A DNA stretch of 64,000 nucleotides, from assembly GCA_903928895.1 (NCBI GenBank), contig CAIYSR010000145.1, forward strand, positions 39,817-103,816, written 5' to 3'. Below, one piece after another: positions 55,228 through 64,000 of the stretch. The notes beneath the pieces are model-generated. The model ran no database searches and was not told where the DNA came from. It saw only the letters and a program-made list of their open reading frames with translations. This DNA comes from an uncultured Rhodospirillales bacterium (lineage in GTDB: Bacteria; Pseudomonadota; Alphaproteobacteria; Acetobacterales; Acetobacteraceae). Position numbers and translations under genes: made by a program. Within the stretch, counting starts at the first letter, position 1, and the number at the start of each line of letters is the position of its first letter.

Positions 55228-56637
55228 CTATCTGCCGGTCAGGATGCGGTCGACCAGTTGGCGAACGGTGGGGATGAAGCCGTTGCTGTAGAACGGGTCG
55301 AGGCCGAAGCGGTAGGCGTTGTGGCCGGAGAACATCAGGTTGTTGTCGAGCGCGGACTCGGTGTCGTCGTGGGCGACTTCCTGCAAGGCCTTCTGGATGC
55401 AGAAGCTGCGCGGGTCTGCCTTCTTGCCGTTGGTGAGGTCCTCGCTGTGCTGCGACCAGTTGGAGAAGCGGCATTGGCTGAGGCAGCCCATGCAGGCGAT
55501 CTGGTCGTCGAGGATTTCGCGGGCATTGGCCGGTTCGACGAAGATCAGGGTGTTGTCGGGCGTGCGTAGGGCCTCGGTGTAGCCTTCGGCTTCCCAGGCG
55601 AGGGCGCGGAGGCGGTCGGGGGGGGCGAGGTAGACCAGGCGCTTGCGTGGGCCGACGCCGAATTCGGCGGTGTGCTCGCCGACGGGTTCGGTGGAAAAGG
55701 CGACCTGACGGTCGTTGCGGCCGCGCAGTTCGCGCAGGAAGCTGTTGTTGACGGCCGAGGAGTAGAAGCCGGTCGGGCTGAAGCGGTTGAGGAAGACGTC
55801 GCCCTCCTTGAGCGTCAGCAGCTTGCGCTTCCAGACGTCGCCGATCGGGCTTTCCTTGGTCAGCAGCGGGCGGGTGCCGAACTGGAAGGCGATGGGGCCG
55901 AGCTCGGGGTTGTCGATCCAGTGCTCCCAGTCCTCCAGCCACCAGACGCCGCCGGCCATGATGATCGGGGTGTCGCCGAGGCCGAATTCGCGCATCAGCT
56001 TGCGCAGCGCGAGGACGCGGGGGAACGGGTCCTCCGGCTTGAGCGGGTCTTCGGAGTTGGACAGGCCGTTGTGGCCGCCGGCGAGCCAGGGATCCTCGTA
56101 GACCACGCCGCCGAGCAGGCCGGCGGCCTTGTGGAAGGCGCGCTTCCACAGGGCGCCGAAGGCGCGGGCGGAGGAGACGATGGGGTAGTAGTGGACGTTG
56201 AATTTGGCGGCGATGTCGGACAGGCGGTAGGGCATGCCGGCGCCGCAGGTAATGCCGTGGATGAGCCCCTTGGCCCCTTCGAGGATGCCGGTGATGACGC
56301 GTTCGGCGCCGCCCATTTCCCACAGGAAATTGGCGTGGATGCGGCCCTGGCCGCCGGCGACGTCGTGGGCGCGTTGGGCCTGGGCGATTCCGCCGGCGAT
56401 GCCGTAGGCGACCAGCTCCTCATGGCGTTCGCGCCGGGTTTTGCCGTGGTAGATCTGGCGGATGATGGCGCCGTTGGCGTCGTAGTTGTCGGGGTTGACG
56501 GCGCTGAGCGTGCCGGCGCCGCCGCCGGCGGCCCAGTGGCCGGCGGTGATGCCGTTGGAGATGGCGACGCCTTTGCCGCCTTCGACGATCGGCAGCACGT
56601 CCACTCCGCCCATGCGGATCGCATTGATCGGCTTCAT
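55228..56637 (-). CDS. Nitronate monooxygenase-like flavoprotein with C-terminal Cys cluster
   Basis: A 469-residue FMN-binding TIM-barrel protein of the nitronate monooxygenase/enoyl-reductase (NPD/PfaD-like) family. WLAGGHNG contains the expected active-site His, and PIIMAGGVWW is the FMN phosphate-binding strand. It is about 120 residues longer than simple NMOs. The C-terminal part carries a compact cysteine cluster IACMGCLSQCRFSNWS and a conserved-looking end (SGHNAYRFGLDPFYSNGFIP). Substrate could be a nitronate or an unsaturated acyl chain. The start at 56637 gives MKPINAIRMGG. It stands alone between pnp and the hairpin pair. Confidence 0.82.
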   Translation of the reverse strand: MKPINAIRMGGVDVLPIVEGGKGVAISNGITAGHWAAGGGAGTLSAVNPDNYDANGAIIRQIYHGKTRRERHEELVAYGIAGGIAQAQRAHDVAGGQGRIHANFLWEMGGAERVITGILEGAKGLIHGITCGAGMPYRLSDIAAKFNVHYYPIVSSARAFGALWKRAFHKAAGLLGGVVYEDPWLAGGHNGLSNSEDPLKPEDPFPRVLALRKLMREFGLGDTPIIMAGGVWWLEDWEHWIDNPELGPIAFQFGTRPLLTKESPIGDVWKRKLLTLKEGDVFLNRFSPTGFYSSAVNNSFLRELRGRNDRQVAFSTEPVGEHTAEFGVGPRKRLVYLAPPDRLRALAWEAEGYTEALRTPDNTLIFVEPANAREILDDQIACMGCLSQCRFSNWSQHSEDLTNGKKADPRSFCIQKALQEVAHDDTESALDNNLMFSGHNAYRFGLDPFYSNGFIPTVRQLVDRILTGR

Positions 56638-56758
56638 CGTTCGCGCCCTTTGGCCATCGGTCCCGCATGGCGCCGCCCCTCCGGGCGCCGCCATGTCATC
56701 ATCCTGTTACCGATTAGGGGGCGGCACGCGGTTGCGCAAGCCGCCCCCTCTCCGGGTT

Positions 56759-59005
56759 TTACGCGCCTTCGCCGCCGTCGCGGGGCTGACGGTCGCCACG
56801 GTCGCGGCCGCGGCCGCGATCGCCACGGTCACCGCGATCGCCGCGATCGCCACGATCCGGCCGTTCGCCGCCTTCACGGTCGCCGCCCTTGGGGCCGACC
56901 TTGTCGGAGATGTCCTCGCCGGTCTCCTGGTCGACCACGCGCATGGACAGCTTGACCTTGCCGCGATCGTCGAAGCCGATGACCTTGACCTTCACGATAT
57001 CGCCGTCCTTGACCACGTCGCTGGTCTTGGCGACGCGGCCCTGGGCGAGCTCGCTGATGTGGACGAGACCGTCCTTGGAGCCGAGGAAGTTGACGAAGGC
57101 GCCGAATTCGGCGGTTTTGACCACCTTGCCGTTGTAGATCACGCCGATCTCGGGCTCGGCGACGATGCCGCGGATCTTGTCGATCGCGGCTTGTGCCTTG
57201 GCCGGGTCGTTGGAGGCGATCTTGATGGTGCCGTCGTCGTTGATGTCGATCTTGCAGCCGGTCTGCTCGACGATCTCGCGGATCACCTTGCCGCCGGTGC
57301 CGATGACTTCGCGGATTTTTTCCTTCGGCACGGTGATGATGGTGATGCGCGGCGCCGTGGCGGCGACTTCGGTGCGGTTGCCGGACAGACCCTTGGCCAT
57401 TTCGCCGAGGATGTGCAGGCGGCCGTCCTTGGCCTGGCCGAGGGCCACTTCCATGATCGCCGGGGTGATGGAGGTGATCTTGATGTCCATCTGCAGGCTG
57501 GTGATGCCAAGCTCGGTGCCGGCGACCTTGAAGTCCATGTCGCCGAGGTGATCCTCGTCGCCGAGGATGTCGGACAGCACGGCGAAGCCCTTGTCTTCCT
57601 TGATCAGGCCCATGGCGATGCCGGCCACCGGACGGAGCAGGGGGACGCCGGCATCCATCAGGGAGAGCGAGGTGCCGCAAACCGTCGCCATCGAGGACGA
57701 GCCGTTGCTCTCAGTGATCTCGGAGACCACGCGCATGGTGTAGGGGAAGTTTGCCTTCGCCGGGAGCACGGGGTGGATGGCGCGCCAGGCGAGCTTGCCG
57801 TGGCCGATTTCGCGGCGGCCGGGCGAGCCCATGCGGCCGGCTTCACCGACGGAGTACGGAGGGAAGTTGTAGTGCAGCATGAAATGCTCGCGGTACTCGC
57901 CTTCGAGCGCGTCGATGATCTGCTCGTCCTGGCCGGTGCCGAGCGTGGCGACGCAGAGCGCCTGGGTTTCACCGCGCGTGAACAGCGCGGAGCCGTGGGC
58001 GCGCGGCAGGATGCCGACTTCGGCGATGATCGGGCGGACGGTCTTGGTGTCGCGGCCGTCGATGCGCAGTCCGGTGTCGAGGATGGCGTTGCGGACGATG
58101 TCGGCTTCGAGCTCCTTGAACAGGCCCTTGGCTTTCTCGGCGTTGTGGCCTTCCTCGGTGAGGGCGGCGGCGGCGGCCTTCTTGGCGGCGCTCACCTTGT
58201 CCTGGCGGACCTGCTTGAGCGGCTCCTTGTAGGCTTCGGTGATGGCGGCGCGGGCCAGCGCGTCAACCCGGGCAATGAGGGTCTTTTCCTCGTCCGACTG
58301 CTCCGGCAGGGCCCAGGGCTCCTTGGCGGCGACTTCGGCGAGCTCGATGATCGCCTGGATCACCGGCTGGAAGGCGGCGTGGCCGAAGTTGACGGCACCG
58401 AGCATGTCGGCCTCGGAGAGTTCCTGGGCCTCGGACTCGACCATCAGCACACCTTCGGTGGTGCCGGCGAGGACGAGGTCGAGCTTGCTTTCCTTCACCT
58501 GCTCCGCGGTCGGGTTGAGGATGTATTCGCCGGCGATGAGAGCGACGCGGGCGGCGCCGACCGGGCCGAAGAAGGGGATGCCGGAGAGCGTGAGGGCGGC
58601 GGAGCAGCCGATCAGGGCGATGATATCGGGATCGTTCTCGAGATCATGGCTCAGCACGGTGGCGACGATCTGGACTTCGTTGCGGAAGCCGTGGGGGAAG
58701 AGGGGGCGGATGGGGCGATCGATCAGGCGGGAGACCAGGGTCTCCTTTTCGGTCGGGCGGCCTTCGCGCTTGAAGAAGCCGCCCGGGATCTTACCGGCGG
58801 CGAAGGCTTTTTCCTGGTAGTTGACGGTGAGCGGGAAGAAATCCTGGCCCGGCTTGGCCGTGCGCACGCCGACGGCGGTGCAGAGCACGATGGTGTCGCC
58901 GTAGGAGATCATCACCGCGCCGTCGGCCTGGCGGGCGATCTTGCCGGTTTCGAGAACGAGCTTGCGCCCGCCCCAGTCGAGTTCCTTGCGGAAGTAGTTG
59001 AACAT
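56759..59005 (-). CDS. pnp: Polyribonucleotide nucleotidyltransferase
   Basis: PNPase degrades RNA 3' to 5' with phosphate and is a core of the degradosome. The 748-residue protein has two RNase PH domains ([20 protein letters not shown], cited by its first 20 residues; second at about 310-550 with [23 protein letters not shown], cited by [18 protein letters not shown]), a KH domain ([15 protein letters not shown]), an S1 domain ([19 protein letters not shown]) and an Arg/Gly/Asp-rich tail with RGD repeats near 56795-56870. AAGGA precedes the ATG. It follows rpsO as in most bacteria. Confidence 0.98.
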   Translation of the reverse strand: MFNYFRKELDWGGRKLVLETGKIARQADGAVMISYGDTIVLCTAVGVRTAKPGQDFFPLTVNYQEKAFAAGKIPGGFFKREGRPTEKETLVSRLIDRPIRPLFPHGFRNEVQIVATVLSHDLENDPDIIALIGCSAALTLSGIPFFGPVGAARVALIAGEYILNPTAEQVKESKLDLVLAGTTEGVLMVESEAQELSEADMLGAVNFGHAAFQPVIQAIIELAEVAAKEPWALPEQSDEEKTLIARVDALARAAITEAYKEPLKQVRQDKVSAAKKAAAAALTEEGHNAEKAKGLFKELEADIVRNAILDTGLRIDGRDTKTVRPIIAEVGILPRAHGSALFTRGETQALCVATLGTGQDEQIIDALEGEYREHFMLHYNFPPYSVGEAGRMGSPGRREIGHGKLAWRAIHPVLPAKANFPYTMRVVSEITESNGSSSMATVCGTSLSLMDAGVPLLRPVAGIAMGLIKEDKGFAVLSDILGDEDHLGDMDFKVAGTELGITSLQMDIKITSITPAIMEVALGQAKDGRLHILGEMAKGLSGNRTEVAATAPRITIITVPKEKIREVIGTGGKVIREIVEQTGCKIDINDDGTIKIASNDPAKAQAAIDKIRGIVAEPEIGVIYNGKVVKTAEFGAFVNFLGSKDGLVHISELAQGRVAKTSDVVKDGDIVKVKVIGFDDRGKVKLSMRVVDQETGEDISDKVGPKGGDREGGERPDRGDRGDRGDRGDRGRGRDRGDRQPRDGGEGA

Positions 59006-59329
59006 GCGTCAGTCCTTACAATTCGGGTGCGCGACGCAGCGGGAAGCAGGGGCGATCCGTTCTCCACAAGGAGCGACGGCGTCTCGGACGGCATGGGGCG
59101 GAAAGAGGGGCCTCTTCCGCGGTGTGGCGCTGCGCTGCCACGACCATGTTGCCGGAAACGCCGTTGCGGCGCCTCGCCTGAGCGAGATGCCGGATCGGCC
59201 GTCTGACGTTCCGCCGCAACCGCGGCAGCCGGCGCACCATGCGCCGGTTTCGGCGTTGCCTCCCGCCACCATGGCAGGAGGGCAGGCGCCGGCCGCCCCC
59301 ATATGGGGAGAGCGGCCGGCCTTTGAAGA
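59006..59329 (-). promoter_or_regulatory. rpsO-pnp intergenic leader with two hairpins
   Basis: This 324-base gap has no gene. Ten bases after the rpsO stop lies a long stem: GCCGGCCGC (59288-59296) with GCGGCCGGC (59312-59320) and an inner CCCC/GGGG. A second hairpin, CCTCC-GCC/GGC-GGAGG type, lies at about 59265-59287. In E. coli the same gap holds the rpsO terminator, the pnp promoter and the RNase III-cleaved stem through which PNPase represses its own synthesis; a similar role here is inference. Confidence 0.6.
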
Positions 59330-59599
59330 TTAGCGGCGCAGGCTCAGGCGGCCGATCAGCGTCTCGTAGCGGCGGTGATCCTTGCGCTTGAGATAGTCCA
59401 GCAGGCTGCGGCGCGCGCCCACCATCATCAGCAGGCCGCGGCGGCTGTGGAAATCCTTCGCATGGACCTTCTGATGCTCGGTGAGGTTGTTGATCCGCTC
59501 GGTGAGCAGGGCGACCTGGACTTCCGGGCTGCCGGTATCGCCGGGATGGGTTGCGTATTCGCCAATGAGCGTCGTACGACGCTCCGCTGTGATCGACAT
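59330..59599 (-). CDS. rpsO: 30S ribosomal protein S15
   Basis: An 89-residue S15, full length for the family. [17 protein letters not shown] and [19 protein letters not shown] contain the residues that bind the three-way junction of 16S rRNA; the end [14 protein letters not shown] is typical. AGGAG lies upstream of the ATG. It sits between truB and pnp in the conserved operon order. Confidence 0.98.
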   Translation of the reverse strand: MSITAERRTTLIGEYATHPGDTGSPEVQVALLTERINNLTEHQKVHAKDFHSRRGLLMMVGARRSLLDYLKRKDHRRYETLIGRLSLRR

Positions 59600-59645
59600 C
59601 GGGGATACTCCTGATGATGGATGAAAGGGCGCGTGAGGCCGAGCG

Positions 59646-60572
59646 CTAGAGGAGGCGCTCCGGCTTGAGCATCCCGTCCGACAGACGGCAAAGCCCCAGC
59701 ACGCGGTTCCCCGCCATGGCACGAACGACCCCGTTGTCGGGATCGGCCGTCCGCGGAATGCGGCCCATCAGCGCAACCAGGCTGATCGCCTGGCCATGCG
59801 AGAGGCCGAAGGCTTCCGCCTCGGTCAGGGCCAGCGCCGGGATGTCGGCCAGCGCGGTCGCGACCGGAAGCAGGAAGTCCGGAGAGACGGGGGGGGTATC
59901 GTCCGCCCGTTGCAGTTTGTCCAGCGGAATCGCTTGCGCCTCGGTGAAGGGTCCGACGCGCAGGCGGCGCAGGGCGGCGATGTGGCCGACGGCGCCGCAG
60001 GCGCGCGCGAGGTCGCGGGCGAGGCTGCGCATGTAGACGCCCTTGCCGGATTGGACCTCGAAGACGGCGTGATCGGCGTCGGGGCGGTCGATCAGTTCGA
60101 AACGATCGACGCGGGCGGGACGGGGCTCCATCACCGGGGCGTTGCCGGCGCGGGCGAGATCATAGGCGCGTTCGCCGCCAATCTTGATGGCGGAGAAGAT
60201 GGGCGGGACCTGCATGATGTCGCCGAGGAAGGCAGGCAGCGCGGCTTTGAGCTGGTCGTCGGTGGGGCGGATGTCGGAGGTTTCGATCACCGCGCCCTCG
60301 GCGTCATCGGTGTCGCGGGCTTGGCCGAACTTGAGGGTGAAGTGGTAGATTTTGGTGCCGTCCATCACGTAGGGCACGGTTTTGGTGGCCGACCCGAAGG
60401 CGACGGGAAGCAGGCCGGTGGCGAGGGGATCGAGGGTGCCGCCATGTCCGGCCTTCTGCGCGTCGAACCAGCGGCGGACGCGGTTGACGACATCGGTGCT
60501 GGTCAGGCCTGGGGGTTTGTCCACGACAAGCCAGCCGTCGAGAGGGCGGCCGCGGGGTTTGCGTTGGCGCAT
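59646..60572 (-). CDS. truB: tRNA pseudouridine(55) synthase
   Basis: TruB makes pseudouridine-55 in the T-loop of tRNAs. The 308-residue enzyme has the catalytic Asp48 in [15 protein letters not shown], the KP motif [10 protein letters not shown] and the [10 protein letters not shown] segment. Length is normal. It is read leftwards toward rpsO, 46 bases away. In most alphaproteobacteria truB directly follows rbfA; here two extra genes intervene. Confidence 0.97.
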   Translation of the reverse strand: MRQRKPRGRPLDGWLVVDKPPGLTSTDVVNRVRRWFDAQKAGHGGTLDPLATGLLPVAFGSATKTVPYVMDGTKIYHFTLKFGQARDTDDAEGAVIETSDIRPTDDQLKAALPAFLGDIMQVPPIFSAIKIGGERAYDLARAGNAPVMEPRPARVDRFELIDRPDADHAVFEVQSGKGVYMRSLARDLARACGAVGHIAALRRLRVGPFTEAQAIPLDKLQRADDTPPVSPDFLLPVATALADIPALALTEAEAFGLSHGQAISLVALMGRIPRTADPDNGVVRAMAGNRVLGLCRLSDGMLKPERLL

Positions 60573-60616
60573 CGAAAATTAAAGCCTTGTGACTGCACCG
60601 CTCGAAAAGCTCGGCA

Positions 60617-61075
60617 CTATTGACGAGCCCCGCGCAGGTGGTTGAAATTCTCCGCCCTGTTCCCGAGGCGCAACGCCTCGCCATATAGAGGGTCGTCCGC
60701 TGTCAACAGGGTTGATCCGGTCATCGTGAGAAGAGTAGCATCAGCGAAGCCGAAGCGACTGAATGACTGACCCGCCGCGACATCTTTCGCCGGGATGTGC
60801 TGCTCTTCCACATCAGAGATCAGGCGCCGGAACTCATCCATGATCTCGCTACGGGCGGGCTCAGCAATATAGCGAAGAAGGTTCGAGGTTTCGGCGAGGA
60901 CGCTCGGAGTGACGACGATCTGGCCGGCTTGGGATATGATTGCGGAAAGCGTATCGAAATCTGCTGCTGTATAGTCCGAGAGCCTCCGGTGTTTGGCGAT
61001 ATAGCCGCGGCCCGCAAGGCCGGTGACGAGCAACACCAGAAGTTGCGCGTCGATTGCGATGCTTGCGACCGCCAC
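60617..61075 (-). CDS. PIN-like domain protein inserted between rbfA and truB
   Basis: A 152-residue protein with the acidic quartet of PIN-fold ribonucleases: Asp9 (AIDAQLLV), Glu62 (LAETSNLL), Asp112 (GFADATLL) and Asp127/128 (LLTADDPLY). Spacing matches the PIN fold. The start is GTG at 61075, overlapping the stop of the 96-residue partner gene (TAGTG), so the two are translationally coupled. Base composition is visibly lower in GC than rbfA and truB. Toxin-antitoxin modules have this gene order, but the partner is not a known antitoxin, so nuclease activity and role are inference. Confidence 0.7.
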   Translation of the reverse strand: MAVASIAIDAQLLVLLVTGLAGRGYIAKHRRLSDYTAADFDTLSAIISQAGQIVVTPSVLAETSNLLRYIAEPARSEIMDEFRRLISDVEEQHIPAKDVAAGQSFSRFGFADATLLTMTGSTLLTADDPLYGEALRLGNRAENFNHLRGARQ

Positions 61076-61365
61076 TACGAAAGCTCACGGTCCTTAACCG
61101 AGACGACCTTCTCGGTCGCGGCATTGATCTTGAACACCTTGAATGCCCGCCTTGGTCCAAGAATCCGTGCAGCGATATTTGACGCAGCAGATTCAGCGTG
61201 GCCGTGGGGTAGATCGGGCACCCTAAAGAACCCGAGCGTGACCCACCAATATTTCCCATCGTCATCGAACTCCATCTCTTCCAAGACGGGTTCAGAGACC
61301 ACTTGCTCACCAAACAGTTCGTGCACGGAGTCTTTTGCGAGTTGAACGGCCTGCTTGATCTCCAT
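61075..61365 (-). CDS. Small partner protein of the PIN gene, unknown
   Basis: An unrecognised 96-residue protein. It begins [20 protein letters not shown], a helical opening, and contains a Trp-Trp strand (KYWWVTLGFFRVPD) followed by a basic segment RRAFKVFKINAATEKVVSV that looks like paired beta strands. This helix-plus-sheet layout recalls small inhibitor-type or NTF2/PepSY-like folds. No ribbon-helix-helix or AbrB DNA-binding motif is obvious. Its ATG overlaps the rbfA stop (TGATG) and its stop overlaps the PIN start, so it is embedded in the infB operon. Confidence 0.6.
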   Translation of the reverse strand: MEIKQAVQLAKDSVHELFGEQVVSEPVLEEMEFDDDGKYWWVTLGFFRVPDLPHGHAESAASNIAARILGPRRAFKVFKINAATEKVVSVKDRELS

Positions 61366-61883
61366 CACGGCTCCTTCGCCTTCCTATCAAGATCCCGCGC
61401 GACCTCGGGCGCCCGCAGGAGCTTGTCCACATAGGTCGCATACTCAATGCTTTCGTCGGCCTGGAAGTGGATTTCCGGGGCGACGCGCAGGCGCAGGGCG
61501 TGGGCGACCTGGCTGCGGAGGAAGGCGGCGCAGCGGCGCAGGGCGGGGAGTTTTTCGGCGACATCGGTGCGGCCGAGGCGGGAGACGAAGGCGGTGGCGT
61601 GTTTGAGGTCGGGGCTGATGCGGACTTCGGCGACGGTGATGGTGACGCCGACGAGTTCGTGGTCGCGGACTTCGCCGCGGCCAAAGACGCTGGCGAGGAC
61701 GTGACGGATTTCCTCGGCGACGCGCAGCTGGCGCTGCGACGGCGGTTTGGCGGACTGGTTGGCGCGCGGGGCACGGGGGCGGGGTTTTTCGCCCTGCGTT
61801 GCGCCCTTGGCCCGCTTGCCGGCCGGGGCGCGCTTGTCCCCAACCGGTCGCTTGTCGCCAACGGATCGCTTGTCTTCGGCCAT
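61365..61883 (-). CDS. rbfA: Ribosome-binding factor A
   Basis: RbfA matures the 16S rRNA 5' end and binds free 30S subunits. The 172-residue protein carries a KH-type core ([39 protein letters not shown] and [21 protein letters not shown], cited in part). A basic N-terminal extension of about 50 residues with repeated DKR units ([14 protein letters not shown]) precedes it, longer than in E. coli. The start is 20 bases after infB. It overlaps the first inserted gene by one base. Confidence 0.94.
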   Translation of the reverse strand: MAEDKRSVGDKRPVGDKRAPAGKRAKGATQGEKPRPRAPRANQSAKPPSQRQLRVAEEIRHVLASVFGRGEVRDHELVGVTITVAEVRISPDLKHATAFVSRLGRTDVAEKLPALRRCAAFLRSQVAHALRLRVAPEIHFQADESIEYATYVDKLLRAPEVARDLDRKAKEP

Positions 61884-61903
61884 CAGCCTCAAGCCCCCTT
61901 TGC

Positions 61904-64000
61904 TCAACCGGGAACCAGCTCGACCTCGTAGCACTCGACGACGTCGCCTTCGCGCAGGTCGTTGAAGTTGGCGAAGGAGAGGCCGCATTCGTAGCCGCGG
62001 GCGACTTCGCGGACATCGTCCTTGAAGCGCTTGAGCTGGGTGAGCTCGCCGGTATGGACCACCACGCCATCGCGCAGCAGGCGCACGCCGCAGCCGCGCT
62101 TGACCAGGCCTTCGGTGATCATGCAGCCCGCGACCTTGCCGGTCTTGGTGATGTCGAAGACCTTGCGGATTTCGGCGTAGCCCAGGAACTTCTCGCGTTC
62201 CTTCGGCGCAACCTTGCCCTTGACCAGCTTCTCGATGTCATCGGCGACGTCATAGATGATGGAGTAGTAGCGGATATCGACGCCCTCGCGCAGCGCGAGA
62301 TCGCGGGCCTGGGTGGTAGCGCGGACGTTGAAGGCGACGATGACGGCGCTGGAGGCCTTGGCGAGCTGGATGTCGCTTTCGGTGATCTGGCCGACGCCGG
62401 AGATCAGGACGCGGACCTTGACCTCCTCGTGCGCCTGTTTCAGCACGGTGGTGTTGATCGCCTCGGCGCTGCCCTGGACGTCGGCCTTGATCAGGATGGC
62501 GACTTCCTTCTGCACGCCCTCCTGGATGCGGGCCAGCATCTGGTCGAGCGTGCCGCGGGCGGCGGTCATCACGCCGGCGTGCTTGTCGCGCAGCTTGCGC
62601 TGGCGGAACTCGCTGATTTCGCGGGCGCGGCCCTCGTTCTCGACGACGACGAACGGCTCGCCCGCCATCGGCACGTTGGCGAGGCCGAGGATTTCGACCG
62701 GCGCGGAGGGGCCGGCGTCCTTGATCTGGCGGCCCTTGTCGTCGAGCATGGCGCGCACGCGGCCCCATTCGGCGCCGGCCACGACGATGTCGCCCTGATG
62801 CAGCGTGCCCTTCTGGACCAGCACGGTGGCGACCGGGCCGCGGCCGCGGTCGAGCCGGCTCTCGATCACCGAGCCCTCGGCGCCGCGGCCCGGATTGGCA
62901 CGCAGATCGAGGATTTCGGCCTGCAGGAGGATGGCCTCCTCCAGCTTGTCGAGGCCGGTTTTCTTGAGCGCGGAGACTTCGACGTCCTGGGTTTCGCCGC
63001 CCATGTCCTCGACGACGATGTCGTGCTGGAGCAGTTCCTGGCGCACCCGGGTCGGATTGGCGTCGTGCTTGTCCATCTTGTTGATGGCCACGATGATGGG
63101 CGCGTTGGCGGCCTTGGCGTGGCGGATCGCCTCGATGGTCTGCGGCATCACCCCGTCATCGGCGGCGACGACGAGGACCACGATGTCGGTGACGGAGGCG
63201 CCGCGCGAACGCATCGCAGTGAAGGCCTCGTGGCCGGGGGTGTCGAGGAAGGTGATGCGCTCGCCGGACTTGAGCTGCACCTGGTAGGCGCCGATGTGCT
63301 GGGTGATGCCGCCGGCTTCGCCGCTGGCAACGTCGGTGGCGCGCAGCGCATCGAGCAGGCTGGTCTTGCCGTGGTCGACATGGCCCATGATGGTGACGAC
63401 GGGGGGACGGGTCTCGAGATCGGTGTCGATATCGACGGCGCCTTCGAGGCCGAGTTCGACATCGTCTTCGGAGACACGCTTCACCCGATGGCCGAATTCC
63501 TGAACCACGAGTTCGGCCGTATCGGCATCGAGGCTCTGGGTGATGGTGGCCATCACGCCGAGCTTCATCAGCGCCTTGATGACTTCCGGCGCCCGGGCGG
63601 CCATGCGGTTGGCCAGTTCCTGGACGGTGATGTTATCGGGCAGGACGACTTCGCGCACGACTTTCACCTGATCCGAACGGAGGCGTTCGAGCTCGGCCTG
63701 ACGGCGCTCGCGCTCGCGCTGGCGGCGGACCGAGGCCAGGCTGCGGACGCGGTCGTCCTCGCCTTCGATGGCGGCCTGGACGTCAATGCGGCCGGCGCGG
63801 CGGCGATCGTCGGTGCCTTTCTTGACGACCGCGACTGGCGCCTTGCGGGGCACGGCCGGCGAGCCGGGGCGGCGGATGGTGCGGGCCTCGTCCTCTTCTT
63901 CGCCACCGGCACGGGCGGCACGCAGGCGCAGCGTTTCGCTGGCGGGTGTGGCCGGCGTGGCGGCGGCCGCGGCGGGCGTGGCCGGGCGCGGCGTGCGGCG
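61904..64000 (-). CDS. infB: Translation initiation factor IF-2 (5' end beyond window)
   Basis: IF-2 brings formyl-Met-tRNA to the 30S subunit and drives subunit joining. The visible 698 codons cover the C-terminal part of the N-region ([13 protein letters not shown], basic and low-complexity), the IF2_N domain, the G domain with [18 protein letters not shown] and NKMD, and domains II-IV ending in [11 protein letters not shown]. The reading frame stays open to the right edge, so the start lies outside; the Met at 63853 is in fact a GTG valine codon inside the protein. It is the first complete-operon gene seen here, upstream of rbfA. Confidence 0.97.
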   Translation of the reverse strand, partial: RRTPRPATPAAAAATPATPASETLRLRAARAGGEEEDEARTIRRPGSPAVPRKAPVAVVKKGTDDRRRAGRIDVQAAIEGEDDRVRSLASVRRQRERERRQAELERLRSDQVKVVREVVLPDNITVQELANRMAARAPEVIKALMKLGVMATITQSLDADTAELVVQEFGHRVKRVSEDDVELGLEGAVDIDTDLETRPPVVTIMGHVDHGKTSLLDALRATDVASGEAGGITQHIGAYQVQLKSGERITFLDTPGHEAFTAMRSRGASVTDIVVLVVAADDGVMPQTIEAIRHAKAANAPIIVAINKMDKHDANPTRVRQELLQHDIVVEDMGGETQDVEVSALKKTGLDKLEEAILLQAEILDLRANPGRGAEGSVIESRLDRGRGPVATVLVQKGTLHQGDIVVAGAEWGRVRAMLDDKGRQIKDAGPSAPVEILGLANVPMAGEPFVVVENEGRAREISEFRQRKLRDKHAGVMTAARGTLDQMLARIQEGVQKEVAILIKADVQGSAEAINTTVLKQAHEEVKVRVLISGVGQITESDIQLAKASSAVIVAFNVRATTQARDLALREGVDIRYYSIIYDVADDIEKLVKGKVAPKEREKFLGYAEIRKVFDITKTGKVAGCMITEGLVKRGCGVRLLRDGVVVHTGELTQLKRFKDDVREVARGYECGLSFANFNDLREGDVVECYEVELVPG

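Noticed and set aside
61075..61883. A frameshift or pseudogene between rbfA and truB
   Set aside because: Both inserted genes have complete frames, coupled starts and coherent motifs; rbfA and truB are both full length.

Overview
The window is high-GC (roughly two-thirds G+C) chromosomal DNA from an alphaproteobacterium. The gene content (Kdo hydroxylase, MbfA-type ferritin/VIT protein, DUF1489, an EF-G paralogue, an alphaproteobacterial infB-rbfA-truB-rpsO-pnp block) fits Rhodospirillales, most likely Acetobacteraceae or a close relative. That placement is inference from gene content and protein style; no rRNA is present. Genes are tightly packed, with many TGATG or 4-nt start/stop overlaps.

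Layout. 0-10 kb: mreB, an EamA exporter, a GH2 glycosidase, an orphan CheZ-like phosphatase, an LLM flavin enzyme, then a minus-strand group with Kdo hydroxylase, a CX5R phosphatase, cytochrome b561, MbfA and a small membrane protein behind a perfect FNR/FixK-type box. 10-18 kb: enoyl-CoA hydratase, M14 peptidase and a Dpp-type ABC importer without its ATPases, followed by an EF-G-like protein with altered GTPase motifs. 18-31 kb: DUF1489, a small basic exported protein, an ATC-hydrolase-like protein, an SDR without its catalytic Tyr/Lys, rnd, a lower-GC orphan gene, aspS, tRNA-Lys, cyclophilin-coaD-gyrA, and divergent ssb/uvrA sharing a LexA-type box. 32-36 kb: a 2OG-Fe(II) oxygenase divergent from an AtzG-like/amidase/class V aminotransferase operon. 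36-46 kb: a long minus-strand run holding a TRAP transporter, an orphan PotA-like ATPase, a complete Mla-type lipid transport system and a Hint-domain protein. 46-52 kb: an archaic (Csu-like) chaperone-usher fimbrial operon with four SCPU-domain subunits and a near-consensus sigma-70 promoter. 52-57 kb: a PEP-CTERM protein, minCDE and a nitronate monooxygenase-like enzyme. 57-64 kb: pnp, rpsO, truB, a two-gene PIN insertion, rbfA and infB (cut by the window end).

The most unusual signal is not a gene. Twelve T/A-cored hairpins (arms such as GCTTC/GAAGC, GGTTC/GAACC, GCTGC/GCAGC, CTCCC/GGGAG) occur as six inverted pairs between 20 and 55 kb. Each has a conserved A6-CTT tail, and some pairs share a longer inner sequence with GGCTTCGCC. 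They lie mostly at convergent gene ends, but one pair sits in the divergent ssb/uvrA gap, one supplies the stop codon of an aminotransferase, and one is read through at the C-terminus of the PEP-CTERM protein. They look like a BIME-like repeat family, some copies of which may act as bidirectional terminators.

All functions are inferred by reading motifs; no database search was run.
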